A stretch of DNA of 46,070 nt from Candidatus Blautia avicola. Lineage in GTDB: Bacteria > Bacillota > Clostridia > Lachnospirales > Lachnospiraceae. Position numbers and translations under genes: made by a program. The stretch covers positions 1-46,070 of the forward strand of contig DWUY01000314.1 in the NCBI GenBank assembly GCA_019120515.1. Reading direction: 5' to 3'. The notes below the pieces were generated by a model, which was not told the origin of the DNA, ran no database searches, and saw only the letters and a program-made list of their open reading frames with translations. This document shows, one piece after another, positions 32,512-41,054 of the stretch. Positions within the stretch are counted from its first letter, which is position 1, and each line of letters opens with the position of its first letter.

Positions 32512-34323
32512 CTATTCTATCGTAGAGTCCTCTGTAGGCGTAGCCGGATACAGACTCTGATCGAAGATATGGCTGTTATTATGAGAAGCCGAGTAACTGA
32601 GAAGTTCTTCGTCTGTCAGCATAAAGAACTCTCCTCCTCCTGTTCTGGGCGTGGTATCAAAATGGTACCAGCCGTCTCCGCAGTTGATCAGGCTCCAGTA
32701 ATGTCTGGAGTGGCTGGTATCGCTTTTTACTACGTCGATGTTTGGAATATCCGCTTCTGTCAGCAGAGCTTTCGCTGTGGAAAAGAATATAAAGCAGTCT
32801 CCCTGATGCTGGGTAAAGCCCTGGTGGGCGCCGTTAGTCCAGCTGTCTTTGTCAGATGTACTGATATAACCGATGTTTGCCCTGCACCAGTCATAAATTG
32901 CCCTGGCTTTTTCTTTCAAAGTCATATCATCTGTGGTGATCTCTGCCAGAACCTCATCTGCTTCCGCGTAAACCTCCTCCGGTTCTACATAATTATCCGG
33001 CTTTTCTTTCATGGTGATCGTGGTTTCCGCTTCGGCGGTGTTGCCTGCCTTGTCTGTAGCAGTATAACGGACATCATAAGTTCCCGGTGTTTCCGTATCT
33101 ACGTCGCTGTTGTCTACTTCCAGATCCACCTCTTTATCACAGTTATCCGTAACTGTGATCTCTGATTTGTAGGAAACCGGATCTCCGATAAATCCCTCCA
33201 GCGGGGCCACGCCGTCGATAACAGGAGGTTCTGTATCCACAATAACTTCTACCTCAGAATCAACTTCTGCGGTATTGCCTCCTTCATCTGTCAATATTAC
33301 AGTTACCGGTACCGTTCCCTCCTGGGAAAGATCCGGTTTTTCCTTAAAGCTGCAGGTAACATCTGTGGCATCGTCAATATCGGTCACAAGTTCATCTGCA
33401 GACAGATCGCCGTCTATATTGATCATAGCGGTCTCAGGCTGCGCCTTAGGGGCGGTAGTATCCTGGACCACCAGCGTGCTGGTCCTTTCCTTGCCCCCGG
33501 CGTCCAGGACTACCTTCTGCTCCCCTACATGAGAGGTATCCACCTGGGACATATCTGTGACAAATTCTGCGTCCACATCCCGCCTGAGAAAAGCGGCGGT
33601 CTGAAAATCCTGGGCGCCGGCCTCCACCGTTACAGTCCGCAGTACGGGATTGGAAAAGAAGAGACGGTATACGACAATGATCAGGATCACAGCGATCAGA
33701 CCTGCGCCTCCTCCCCGGACCATAAGTCTTCTGCGGCGGCGCTGGGCTTCTTCTTCTCTCCGTTTTCGCTCCTGTCTTTTTCTCTTTCTCTCCAGATATT
33801 CCTGGTAGTCTCTCTCATTTTCCTGTTCCAGGATCTCCAGTTCTTCCAGTTTCCGCCCGGCTCTTTCTCCTGCCCTGACAGAGCGGCTTCTCTCAACACT
33901 CCTGTAAGAAGGCTCCGAAACTCTTCTCCTTGCAGAGCCGGAACTGTGGGCGGTCCTGTTTCCTGTGGCGCCAGAGGAGGCTCCCGGAGTTCTGGTCCCG
34001 GAGGAACGGCGCCTTGTGGACGCAGTTCTCCCCCCTGCCGAAGGATATCCGGTCCTTCCCGTCTCAGATACGGATCTGCGGCGGGTCCCGGCAGCTGAAA
34101 TATTTTCACGGTTTGTAGTTTTTCTGCTTTTTGGAATATACTCTGCACGGTAAGTGCCTTGAGGCTGATGGGCTAAATCCCTGCTCTGAAATGTTCGGTT
34201 CTGGGAATGGGAAGTCTGCTCAGGCCGGCGGACTCTTCTTCTTTGGTCACTGCCCTGTCTGAAAACTTCTCCTGAGACTTGTCCGGTACCGGTTTTCCTT
34301 TTCTCCTGGTATTCGTTCATCAT
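32512..34323 (-). CDS. Membrane-anchored transglutaminase-like protein with disordered Arg-rich cytosolic part
   Basis: About 604 residues. The first roughly 195 residues are a low-complexity Arg/Ser/Gly/Thr region, then a charged helix (KLEELEILEQENERDYQEYLERKRKRQERKRREEEAQ...). One membrane helix (GGGAGLIAVILIIVVYRLFF) follows. The outside part has two or three Ig-like domains, one ending in TPGTYDVRYTATDKAGNTAE. A C-terminal transglutaminase-like domain carries Cys in HQGDCFIFF, His in SRHYWSLINCGDGWYHFDTTP and the following Asp. Such proteins are thought to cross-link or cut surface proteins. The start is one of two tandem ATGs (34323 or 34320) after AAAGG; the longer frame begins upstream of the likely transcription start. 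It is the first gene of the dlt-like operon. Confidence 0.85.
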   Translation of the reverse strand: MMNEYQEKRKTGTGQVSGEVFRQGSDQRRRVRRPEQTSHSQNRTFQSRDLAHQPQGTYRAEYIPKSRKTTNRENISAAGTRRRSVSETGRTGYPSAGGRTASTRRRSSGTRTPGASSGATGNRTAHSSGSARRRVSEPSYRSVERSRSVRAGERAGRKLEELEILEQENERDYQEYLERKRKRQERKRREEEAQRRRRRLMVRGGGAGLIAVILIIVVYRLFFSNPVLRTVTVEAGAQDFQTAAFLRRDVDAEFVTDMSQVDTSHVGEQKVVLDAGGKERTSTLVVQDTTAPKAQPETAMINIDGDLSADELVTDIDDATDVTCSFKEKPDLSQEGTVPVTVILTDEGGNTAEVDSEVEVIVDTEPPVIDGVAPLEGFIGDPVSYKSEITVTDNCDKEVDLEVDNSDVDTETPGTYDVRYTATDKAGNTAEAETTITMKEKPDNYVEPEEVYAEADEVLAEITTDDMTLKEKARAIYDWCRANIGYISTSDKDSWTNGAHQGFTQHQGDCFIFFSTAKALLTEADIPNIDVVKSDTSHSRHYWSLINCGDGWYHFDTTPRTGGGEFFMLTDEELLSYSASHNNSHIFDQSLYPATPTEDSTIE

Positions 34324-34370
34324 TTCTACCTTTATATAAGCTATTCTTTGATTTTTCGACTTTGTCATTA

Positions 34371-34399
34371 ATTGTAACCTTGCCGGTTTTATTTGTCAA
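34371..34399 (-). promoter_or_regulatory. Promoter of the transglutaminase/dlt-like operon
   Basis: Minus strand: perfect TTGACA (34394-34399), 17-base spacer, TACAAT (34371-34376). With the terminator at 34408 behind it and the one at 26596 ahead, it bounds a seven-gene transcription unit. Confidence 0.82.
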
Positions 34400-34407
34400 G
34401 AAACAAT

Positions 34408-34463
34408 AAAACTGCCCCAAAGCCTTCATACATAGGAATATTTCCGGCTTCAGGGCAGTTTTT
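34408..34463 (-). terminator. Terminator of the exporter/MarR operon
   Basis: AAAACTGCCC (34408-34417) pairs with GGGCAGTTTT (34453-34462), with an inner AGCC/GGCT stem. T-rich on both sides. It stands 19 bases after the MarR stop codon. Confidence 0.85.
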
Positions 34464-34481
34464 GTCTTTTTTCTTTCCTGG

Positions 34482-34922
34482 TTATGATCTGTTTCCACAC
34501 TTTTTTACGTTCTGTTCTATTTTTTCAAGAGATCTGTACAGATCTTCCATCTCTTTTTCCTCCATATCTTCCCAGAGGATCTGATCCAGCCATTCAAACT
34601 GTTCCTGTACCTGTCTGGCTTTTTTCTTTCCCTCAGGCGTCAGGACGATCAGATGGGCTCTTCTGCTGGCAGGATTGATTTTCCGTATCAGCAGCCCTGC
34701 CTTTTCCATTTTGTCCAGAGTTCTGGACAAAGTCGTCACATCAAACAGACAGGCATCTGCCAGTTCCCGCTGACTCATTTCTCCCTGTTCCAGGAGACAA
34801 TTCAGGATCCTTGGCTGACCCTCTCCCACAGTCAGTCCTATCTTTAGGAATTTAGGCCGCATAAGCTGCCTCCGTTCCAGATCCAGCCGATGGAGGATCT
34901 TCCTGATATCCCTTTTTTCCAT
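34482..34922 (-). CDS. MarR-family transcriptional regulator
   Basis: A 146-residue winged-helix regulator. The DNA-binding part is clear: QPRILNCLLEQGEMSQRELADACLFDVTTLSRTLDKMEKAGLLIRKINPASRRAHLIVLTPEGKKKA, including the Asp-Arg-Arg type wing (NPASRRAHLIVLT). MarR proteins usually repress neighbouring exporters and leave DNA on binding small toxic ligands. It is the third gene of the exporter operon, with translation coupled to the second. The ATG at 34922 has GGAG 8 bases upstream and is preferred over the GTG at 34931. The palindrome at 38519-38532 over the operon's transcription start is its likely operator. Confidence 0.9.
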   Translation of the reverse strand: MEKRDIRKILHRLDLERRQLMRPKFLKIGLTVGEGQPRILNCLLEQGEMSQRELADACLFDVTTLSRTLDKMEKAGLLIRKINPASRRAHLIVLTPEGKKKARQVQEQFEWLDQILWEDMEEKEMEDLYRSLEKIEQNVKKCGNRS

Positions 34923-34927
34923 TTTTC

Positions 34928-36775
34928 TCACTCCAATTCAAATTGCCCGGTATATAACTGATAATACCGTCCCTTTTGTTCCAGCAGCTCCTCGTGGCTT
35001 CCTCTCTCGATGATCTCTCCCTTTTCCAGGACCATGATGGCTTTGGAATTGCGTACTGTGGAAAGCCTGTGGGCAATGACAAATACCGTCCGTCCTTCCA
35101 TAATAGCGTCCATTCCCTTTTCGATAAGCTGCTCTGTCCTGGTATCCACAGAGCTGGTAGCTTCGTCCAGGATCAATACCGGGGGCTTTGCCACCGCCGC
35201 TCTGGCAATAGCCAGAAGCTGCCGCTGTCCCTGGGAAAGATTGCTTCCGTCACTGTAAAGCATGGTGTCATAGCCCTGGGGCAGTCTCCGTATAAAGGAG
35301 TCTGCATTGGCGATCCTGGCGGCCTCTTTCACTTCTTCCATAGAGGCGTTCAGATTTCCATATCGGATATTATCTGCGATGGTCCCTGTAAACAGATGAG
35401 TGTCCTGAATGACCATAGCCAGGGAACGGCGGAGATCGTCTTTTTTAATCTCCCGGATATCAATACCGTCATAAGTGATCTTTCCAGACTGGATCTCATA
35501 AAAACGGTTGATCAGATTGATGATGGTGGTCTTTCCGGCTCCTGTGGACCCTACAAAGGCGATCTTCTGTCCCGGTTTCGCATAGAGGGAAATCCCATTA
35601 AGGATCTTTTTCTCCGGCACATAGCCGAAGACCACATCCTGAAAGCGCACATCTCCTTTGAGAGGCACCAGCTTCCCGGATCCGGGCATCTTCCATGCAA
35701 ACTTTCCCGTATATCCTCCGGTCTCTTCCAGCTCGCCATGATGGTCCTGTACATTGCACAAGGTTACTTCTCCCTGATCCGGCTCCGGTTCTTCCTCCAT
35801 CATCTCAAAGATCCTTTCTGCTCCGGAAAGGGCCGCCAGAAGGAAGTTCACCTGCTGGGTAAACTGGTTCAGAGGCATGGCGCTCTGGCGCACATAAACC
35901 AGATAAGAAGCCAGGCTTCCCAGATCTAAAAGTCCCGCCAGAGTAAAAAGTCCTCCCGCACAGGCGGAAACTGCATAGTTTACATAAGACAGGCTTACGA
36001 TAGTAGGAACCATCATGCCGGAAAAAGTCAGGGCATTGGTGGATTCCCGGCGGAGCGCTTCGTTCATCTGGCAGAAAGTGTCAAAGTCTTTTTTCTCGTG
36101 ATTAAAAACTTTTTCCACTTTCAGTCCTGCAGTCATCTCCTCTACAAATCCATTGATCTTTCCTAATTCCTCCTGCTGCCTCTGGAAGTATTTTTTACTT
36201 CTTTTCCCGTTAAATTTAATAAAGGCAAACATGATCAGCAGGAAGACCACAACGATCAGAGAAAGCCGGAGACTTAGGACCATCATCATCACCACCGTAC
36301 CGAAAAGCATCATAAAGCTCTGTATGATCATGGCAAAACTGTTGTTCATAGCCTCCTGGACGGTATCCACATCATTAGTAAAACGGCTCATCAGTTCTCC
36401 GTGGGTATGGGCGTCGAAATATTTCAGAGGAAGCTTCTGGACATGAGCGAAAAGGTCCCGGCGGATCTCCTTTACTACCTTCTGGGCAGAACGGATCATC
36501 AGCTGGTTATAGCCCAGGGTAGCCAGGGCTCCGCAGATATACATCACAGCCATGCCGCCTACTGCCCAAAGGAGCCCCTCCTTATCTCCGGGAAGGATAA
36601 ACTTGTTGATCACCGGTTTTAAAAGATAAGTTCCCATAATATTGGCTCCGGCGCTGATGAGTACCAGCAAAGCCACCAGGGTAAAACTCCATTTATGCAT
36701 TCCCAGATACCTCAGCAGATGAAGAAGGGTCTTTTTTGTATTTTTCGGTCTTTTATATCCTACATATCTGGCCAT
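34928..36775 (-). CDS. Multidrug ABC exporter half-transporter, catalytically canonical subunit
   Basis: A 615-residue fused membrane/ATPase protein. Six membrane helices fill residues 20-330. The nucleotide-binding domain has Walker A FVGSTGAGKTTIINL, Walker B PPVLILDEATSSVDT with the catalytic Glu, signature NLSQGQRQLLAIARA and switch His in IAHRLSTV. An insert of about 45 residues (DQGEVTLCNVQDHHGELEETGGYTG...) sits between the membrane part and the ATPase. It starts at TAATG, overlapping the stop of the partner subunit by one base. Together they form a heterodimer of the BmrCD or TM287/288 type; substrate unknown. Confidence 0.92.
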   Translation of the reverse strand: MARYVGYKRPKNTKKTLLHLLRYLGMHKWSFTLVALLVLISAGANIMGTYLLKPVINKFILPGDKEGLLWAVGGMAVMYICGALATLGYNQLMIRSAQKVVKEIRRDLFAHVQKLPLKYFDAHTHGELMSRFTNDVDTVQEAMNNSFAMIIQSFMMLFGTVVMMMVLSLRLSLIVVVFLLIMFAFIKFNGKRSKKYFQRQQEELGKINGFVEEMTAGLKVEKVFNHEKKDFDTFCQMNEALRRESTNALTFSGMMVPTIVSLSYVNYAVSACAGGLFTLAGLLDLGSLASYLVYVRQSAMPLNQFTQQVNFLLAALSGAERIFEMMEEEPEPDQGEVTLCNVQDHHGELEETGGYTGKFAWKMPGSGKLVPLKGDVRFQDVVFGYVPEKKILNGISLYAKPGQKIAFVGSTGAGKTTIINLINRFYEIQSGKITYDGIDIREIKKDDLRRSLAMVIQDTHLFTGTIADNIRYGNLNASMEEVKEAARIANADSFIRRLPQGYDTMLYSDGSNLSQGQRQLLAIARAAVAKPPVLILDEATSSVDTRTEQLIEKGMDAIMEGRTVFVIAHRLSTVRNSKAIMVLEKGEIIERGSHEELLEQKGRYYQLYTGQFELE

Positions 36776-38502
36776 TACAGTTCCGCTCCTTCCTTCTGAG
36801 AATCATAGATCTGCCGGTAGATCTCATTTCTCTCCAGCAAAGTTTCATGGGTGCCTATATCGTTTACTTTCCCGTCGTCCAGAATGATGATCTGGTCTGC
36901 ATGCCGGACGGAAGAGATCCTCTGGGCGATAATGATCTTTGTCATATCCGGAAGATATTCTTTCATACGTTCCCTTATGCTGCCTTCTGTGGCTGTATCC
37001 ACTGCACTGGTAGAATCGTCCAGGATCAGGACCTTGGGCTTTTTCAGAAGGGCTCTGGCAATGCAGAGTCTCTGTTTTTGTCCTCCCGATACATTTACCC
37101 CTCCCTGGCCCATTTCCGTCTCGTAGCCCTGAGGCAGCCGGTCAATGAATTCATCGGCGCAGGCAATATGGCAGGCCAGTTCTACCTCCTCTTTAGAGGC
37201 ATTCTCATTTCCCCATTTCAGATTGGAAAGAAGGGTTCCGGAAAACAGGGTATTCTTCTGAAGGACCATGGCAATGGCGTCCCGAAGGTGTTCCATAGGG
37301 TACTCTTCCACCGGAATGCCGTCTATACAGATCCTTCCCTTTTCCGCCTCATAAAGTCTGGGGATCAGCTGTACAAGGGTAGTCTTGGCCGACCCGGTCT
37401 GGCCGATGATCCCTGCCGTCTGCCCCGGCTCTATGTGAAAGGAAATATCTGAAAGGACATACTCTCTGGCTTCCTTCTTATACTTGAACCATACATGATC
37501 AAAAGTGATCTCTCCCCGTTCTACCTGAATATCTCTGGCTTTCTCATCAGTAATATCCACTTTCTCATCAATGACCTCCATGATCCGGACTCCGGAAGCC
37601 ACAGAACGGGTCATCATAAGAAACACATTAGAGATCATCATAAGAGAATTCAGGATCTGGAGCACATAGCTTAAAAATCCTGTCAGTTCCCCTACTTCCA
37701 TTCCCCCGGTGTTGATCAGCTCCCCGCCAAACCAGAGGATGGAAAGGATGGTCCCGTACATGACAAACTGCATGGCAGGCATATTCAATGCCGCCAGACA
37801 AAAGGCCTGCTGTGACTGTTCCTTCAGGTTTTCATTTCCTTCTTCAAATTTCGCCTTTTCATAATCTCCTCTTACATAGGCCTTTACCACCCGGACCGCC
37901 GTAAGATTCTCCTGAATGATCCGGTTTACATTGTCAATAGCCCCCTGCATGGTCCCGTAAAGAGGACGCACCTTCATGGTAATAAGGAAAAGCAGGCAGG
38001 CCAGCAAAGGCAGAGCTACCAGAAATACCACCGCCAGCTCCCGGTTAATAGAAAAAGCTACTGCCGTAGCCGCCACCAGCATCACCGGACCCCGACAGAA
38101 GGGGCGCATGCCTGTGGAAACCGTGTTCTGAATGTTTGTCACATCACTGGTAAGCCTTGTCACCAGGGAAGAGACCCGGAAGTGATCAATGTTGGAAAAA
38201 GAATATTTCTGAAGCTTTTCATATTCCGCCTGCCGGAGCCGGGCTCCCAGTCCCTGGCCTGCCAGAGCCGCAAACCTGGCGCTTCCCACGCCCAGAAGCA
38301 GAGCGATCACGCCACAGATCACCATTTCCCCGCCTTTTTGGAAAATATAGGCCCTGTTCCCGGAAGCTACCCCTACATCAACCAGATCCGCCATGATCAG
38401 AGGGACCAGAAGCTCAAAGATAGACTCTGCCGCAATACAGAGCAAAGCAAGGAACCCATATTTTTTATACTGTCCCATGTAAGAAAACAGCCTTCGAATC
38501 AT
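36775..38502 (-). CDS. Multidrug ABC exporter half-transporter, degenerate-site subunit
   Basis: A 576-residue partner of the preceding protein. Six membrane helices, then Walker A GIIGQTGSAKTTLVQL, signature NVSGGQKQRLCIARALL and Walker B PKVLILDDSTSAVDT. The residue after the Walker B Asp is Asp instead of the catalytic Glu, and the switch His is replaced (IIIAQRISSV). So this subunit contributes the degenerate ATP site, as in BmrC or TM287. Start: ATG at 38502, with GGAGGTG 7 bases before; the longer frame (38562) overlaps the promoter and operator and is not translated. It is the first gene of the three-gene operon. Confidence 0.92.
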   Translation of the reverse strand: MIRRLFSYMGQYKKYGFLALLCIAAESIFELLVPLIMADLVDVGVASGNRAYIFQKGGEMVICGVIALLLGVGSARFAALAGQGLGARLRQAEYEKLQKYSFSNIDHFRVSSLVTRLTSDVTNIQNTVSTGMRPFCRGPVMLVAATAVAFSINRELAVVFLVALPLLACLLFLITMKVRPLYGTMQGAIDNVNRIIQENLTAVRVVKAYVRGDYEKAKFEEGNENLKEQSQQAFCLAALNMPAMQFVMYGTILSILWFGGELINTGGMEVGELTGFLSYVLQILNSLMMISNVFLMMTRSVASGVRIMEVIDEKVDITDEKARDIQVERGEITFDHVWFKYKKEAREYVLSDISFHIEPGQTAGIIGQTGSAKTTLVQLIPRLYEAEKGRICIDGIPVEEYPMEHLRDAIAMVLQKNTLFSGTLLSNLKWGNENASKEEVELACHIACADEFIDRLPQGYETEMGQGGVNVSGGQKQRLCIARALLKKPKVLILDDSTSAVDTATEGSIRERMKEYLPDMTKIIIAQRISSVRHADQIIILDDGKVNDIGTHETLLERNEIYRQIYDSQKEGAEL

Positions 38503-38518
38503 TTTCCGCACCTCCATT

Positions 38519-38562
38519 GTTGTATATACAACTATTGTATGCCGCAAGTTTTTTCCTGTCAA
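38519..38562 (-). promoter_or_regulatory. Exporter operon promoter with MarR-type operator
   Basis: Minus strand: perfect TTGACA (38557-38562), 17-base spacer, TACAAT (38534-38539). The perfect 14-bp palindrome GTTGTATATACAAC (38519-38532) starts one base after the -10 and covers the expected transcription start. It has the size and AT-rich core of MarR sites (TTGTATATACAA). Binding of the operon's own MarR here would block initiation. Confidence 0.82.
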
Positions 38563-38578
38563 TCTCTTTTGCTTTATC

Positions 38579-38607
38579 TTGTAAGATCTATCTGTATCTT
38601 ATAAAAT
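38579..38607 (+). promoter_or_regulatory. Promoter of the arylamine N-acetyltransferase gene
   Basis: TTGTAA (38579-38584), 17-base spacer, TAAAAT (38602-38607). Divergent from the exporter promoter, 17 bp away. A small GAGGGC-AAAA-GCCCT hairpin follows in the leader. Confidence 0.55.
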
Positions 38608-38683
38608 GATGTTGAGGGCAAAAGCCCTATCTCATGGGAATGAACGACTTGTACCCGGCATTGTAAAAAGGAGGATTCATTAT

Positions 38684-39502
38684 ATGTATACCGTGGAATA
38701 CGACCGTTTATCGGAAGAACAGACAAAAAAATATCTGGAAAGGATCGGCCTTTCCTATCCTGCAGCTCCCACTCTGGAAACTCTGCATACTCTGATCTGG
38801 TCACATCAGTGCCGGGTCCCTTTTGAGGACATAGACACCAGTCTCCTGGCCTGTCCCGTCTCTCTCTCCACCCAGGATCTGTACCGGAAGATCGTAGAGG
38901 AACGCCGCGGAGGTTTCTGTTTTGAGCTTAACGGCCTCTTTCTCCTTCTCCTTAAAAGTCTGGGCTTTGAAGCCTATGCCTGTATGTGCAGGGTAGCCGC
39001 AGGATTTACCACCCTTCGGGCCCTGACCCACCGGGCCTCCATTGTCCGCTTAGATGGGAGAGCGTATCTCTGTGACGTAGGACTTGGAGGACCTATGGCT
39101 CCTTTCGCCGTCGAACTCTCCTCTAAGCCTCAGACCAGAAAAGGGGAAACCTATCGGATCACAGACACCGGCGACGGATGGAAACTTCTTCTCCGCCGGG
39201 AAGCAGAGGGCACAGACAGCCCTGTGATCATCTTTGCCACTGTGCCATTTCTGTCTGAAGATTTCACGCCTCTTATGGACGCCCTGCTGGCAAGGCCGGA
39301 CAATCTTTTTTCCAATCATCTGGTGATTAATCTCAGGACTCCTGACGGATACAAAAACTTCCGTGACGATACCCTGATCTGGCGCGCCGGCGGGGAGCGA
39401 AAAGAAATCCGGTACGCCCCAGAGGACATACCGGATATGATACAAAATGTTTTCGGCTTAAATTACCGCAAAGAACTCCTTGCCAAGAATCTGCATCTAT
39501 GA
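38684..39502 (+). CDS. Arylamine N-acetyltransferase
   Basis: Transfers acetyl groups from acetyl-CoA to aromatic amines or hydrazines. The 272-residue length fits bacterial NATs. The catalytic triad is visible: Cys79 in ERRGGFCFELNGLF, His116 in ALTHRASIV and Asp131 in AYLCDVGLGGP. VPFEDIDTSL near residue 46 is the usual N-terminal motif. The ATG at 38684 is chosen as GGAGG precedes it by 10 bases; the longer frame from 38606 begins over the -10 region. It lies divergent from a multidrug exporter, which suggests a shared role in handling toxic aromatic compounds, an inference. Its TGA stop joins the opposite gene's stop directly. Confidence 0.93.
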   Translation: MYTVEYDRLSEEQTKKYLERIGLSYPAAPTLETLHTLIWSHQCRVPFEDIDTSLLACPVSLSTQDLYRKIVEERRGGFCFELNGLFLLLLKSLGFEAYACMCRVAAGFTTLRALTHRASIVRLDGRAYLCDVGLGGPMAPFAVELSSKPQTRKGETYRITDTGDGWKLLLRREAEGTDSPVIIFATVPFLSEDFTPLMDALLARPDNLFSNHLVINLRTPDGYKNFRDDTLIWRAGGERKEIRYAPEDIPDMIQNVFGLNYRKELLAKNLHL

Positions 39503-39895
39503 TCAGAATCTTACCGTCCTGGGCTCCTCTGTGAAAGAGGAAAAAACAGCCGTGCAGTCTTCCAGGGCAAATACCTGGGTATTGCCGTCGTCAGGCCGAT
39601 ACATTTTCTGGAGAGACGGATAGGCATCCAGCATATGCTTTCTGGCTTCGTATCTGTCATCCTCCAGGGCCCTGGCCGTCAGGCGGAGCCAGCGGCTGCC
39701 GTCAAAAGCGCAGATCTCAATCTTAGGATTTGCCATGATCTGTTTAGATACTTCTTTCACCTTTCCGGTCTGGATATAAAGCTTTCCTTCAAAAAGATCA
39801 ATGGTACCGAAAGCCCGGACTCTGGGCTGGTCTCCTTCTACAGTTGCCAGATAATAGGTTCCGCATTTTTTCAGAAATTCATATACTTCTTCCAA
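39503..39895 (-). CDS. Pyridoxamine 5'-phosphate oxidase-family (split-barrel) protein
   Basis: A 130-residue flavin-binding split-barrel protein of the small PNPOx-like group. CGTYYLATVEGDQPRVRAFGTIDLFEGKLYIQTGKVKEVSKQIMANPKIEICAFDGSRWLRLTARALEDD is the typical pattern. Members are common in gut Clostridia and bind FMN, F420 or heme; the reaction is unknown. It is far shorter than true PdxH. Translation starts at TTG (39895) with GGAGG 8 bases before it. It lies 13 bases after the UroD-family gene on the same strand and is probably cotranscribed. It converges exactly on the NAT gene. Confidence 0.85.
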   Translation of the reverse strand: MEEVYEFLKKCGTYYLATVEGDQPRVRAFGTIDLFEGKLYIQTGKVKEVSKQIMANPKIEICAFDGSRWLRLTARALEDDRYEARKHMLDAYPSLQKMYRPDDGNTQVFALEDCTAVFSSFTEEPRTVRF

Positions 39896-39908
39896 AGTTT
39901 ATTCCTCC

Positions 39909-40913
39909 TTATTTTCCATAATGTTCTTTATTGAAACGATCGATCTCATCATCAATCGTCTTATCCACATTCGGATAAATGGCATAATCTTTTCCGCCAT
40001 AGGTCAGGCTTGGAATGAAATGTCCGCCGGGAGCGTACTCATCGCAGGCTCTTCTCACTTCCTGACGTATCTCGTCCTCTGTAGAATCCGCCCGGTCAAC
40101 AATGGCTGCGTCAATGCCTCCCATCAGCACCATCCTGCCATCCAGCTTTTTCTGCATAGCCGGAATATCATTGCTTGGAAGAACGCCCTGCCAGATATCA
40201 ATGCCGATCTCTGCCATATCTTCAACAATAGGCTCACAGTAAGAATCTGCATGGTGCATAACGATCACGCCATTCTCTTTCATGTATCCATAGATCCTCC
40301 TGTAATGTTCCTTAAAGAACTCTCTCCAGGTATCCGGGCTCATAAACAGGCTGGTCTTAGAACCCCAGTCATCATGAGACAGGATCACATCCGGATGAAG
40401 ATTGTCCACCAGCAGTTTTGCATAGGTAAAACGATATTCCGCAATAGCATCCACCAGTTCATGCATAGCCTCCGGTTCTGCCAGCAGGTTCATCAAAGCG
40501 TCCTCAAATCCCATAAGATAATGGCACTGCTCAAAGATACCGGTGCCCATAAAAGCCATGGCCAGATGTCCTCTTTCCCTGATCTCGTCTCTCAGTTTAA
40601 TCGTATCTTCCCAGCCTTCACTGCAGTTTGCTTTCAGATCCGGAACTTTTACATATTTTTTCCACTCCGTAACATCCGGGCATACCTTGTTTTCTTCCGT
40701 CACATGAGGCATAGGTCCCGGGGCGTCTTCCGGAAACAGGATACAGGTTCCCCACTTGTCATAGGAAGTAACCCCTCTTTTCCGGTTTCCTCTGCAATAC
40801 TGGTTGATGGGATCTGTCATGATCTGTTCAAAAGGCTCATACTGTTTCAGCAGTCTCTCCGGCTGCCCGTCCTTCTTTAAAAGCTCCATAAGAATTTCCT
40901 TTGCTGTACTCAT
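39909..40913 (-). CDS. Uroporphyrinogen decarboxylase-family protein (methyltransferase-like)
   Basis: A 334-residue TIM-barrel protein of the UroD superfamily. It has YEPFEQIMTDPINQYCRGNRKRGVTSYDKWG, MGFEDALMNLLAEPEAMHELVDAIAEY, ILSHDDWGSKTSLFMSPDTWREFFKEHYRRIYGYMKENGVIVMHHADSYCEPIVEDMAEIGIDIWQGVLPSNDI and LMGGIDAAI. The HHADSYC segment resembles the His/Cys zinc site of corrinoid methyltransferases (MtaA, CmuA), and there is no other heme synthesis gene here. So a methyl-transfer or demethylation role is likelier than heme synthesis; no corrinoid protein gene is adjacent. Promoter at 40997-41024. ACAATTA/TAATTGT repeats (40914-40946) bracket its ribosome binding site and could form a hairpin. 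Confidence 0.83.
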   Translation of the reverse strand: MSTAKEILMELLKKDGQPERLLKQYEPFEQIMTDPINQYCRGNRKRGVTSYDKWGTCILFPEDAPGPMPHVTEENKVCPDVTEWKKYVKVPDLKANCSEGWEDTIKLRDEIRERGHLAMAFMGTGIFEQCHYLMGFEDALMNLLAEPEAMHELVDAIAEYRFTYAKLLVDNLHPDVILSHDDWGSKTSLFMSPDTWREFFKEHYRRIYGYMKENGVIVMHHADSYCEPIVEDMAEIGIDIWQGVLPSNDIPAMQKKLDGRMVLMGGIDAAIVDRADSTEDEIRQEVRRACDEYAPGGHFIPSLTYGGKDYAIYPNVDKTIDDEIDRFNKEHYGK

Positions 40914-40996
40914 ACAATTACCCTCCTGTTCTAGAAATATAATTGTCTGCTCTTTTCTTTCAATCCCCTGATGGTTTTGAACGTTTTATATATATA

Positions 40997-41024
40997 ATTA
41001 TAATATTCAGAATTTATAAGTCAA
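40997..41024 (-). promoter_or_regulatory. Promoter of the UroD-family gene
   Basis: Minus strand: TTGACT (41019-41024), 16-base spacer, TATAAT (40997-41002). Confidence 0.68.
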
Positions 41025-41054
41025 TCATGTTTTTTGCTTTTATGTTTATGGACA

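Noticed and set aside
33529-34098. 189-residue plus-strand frame over the transglutaminase gene
   Set aside because: Low-complexity shadow of the Arg/Ser-rich segment in the real gene.
39909-40913. UroD-family gene read as heme synthesis hemE
   Set aside because: Divergent from HemE, carries a methyltransferase-like HHADSYC segment and has no other heme genes nearby.
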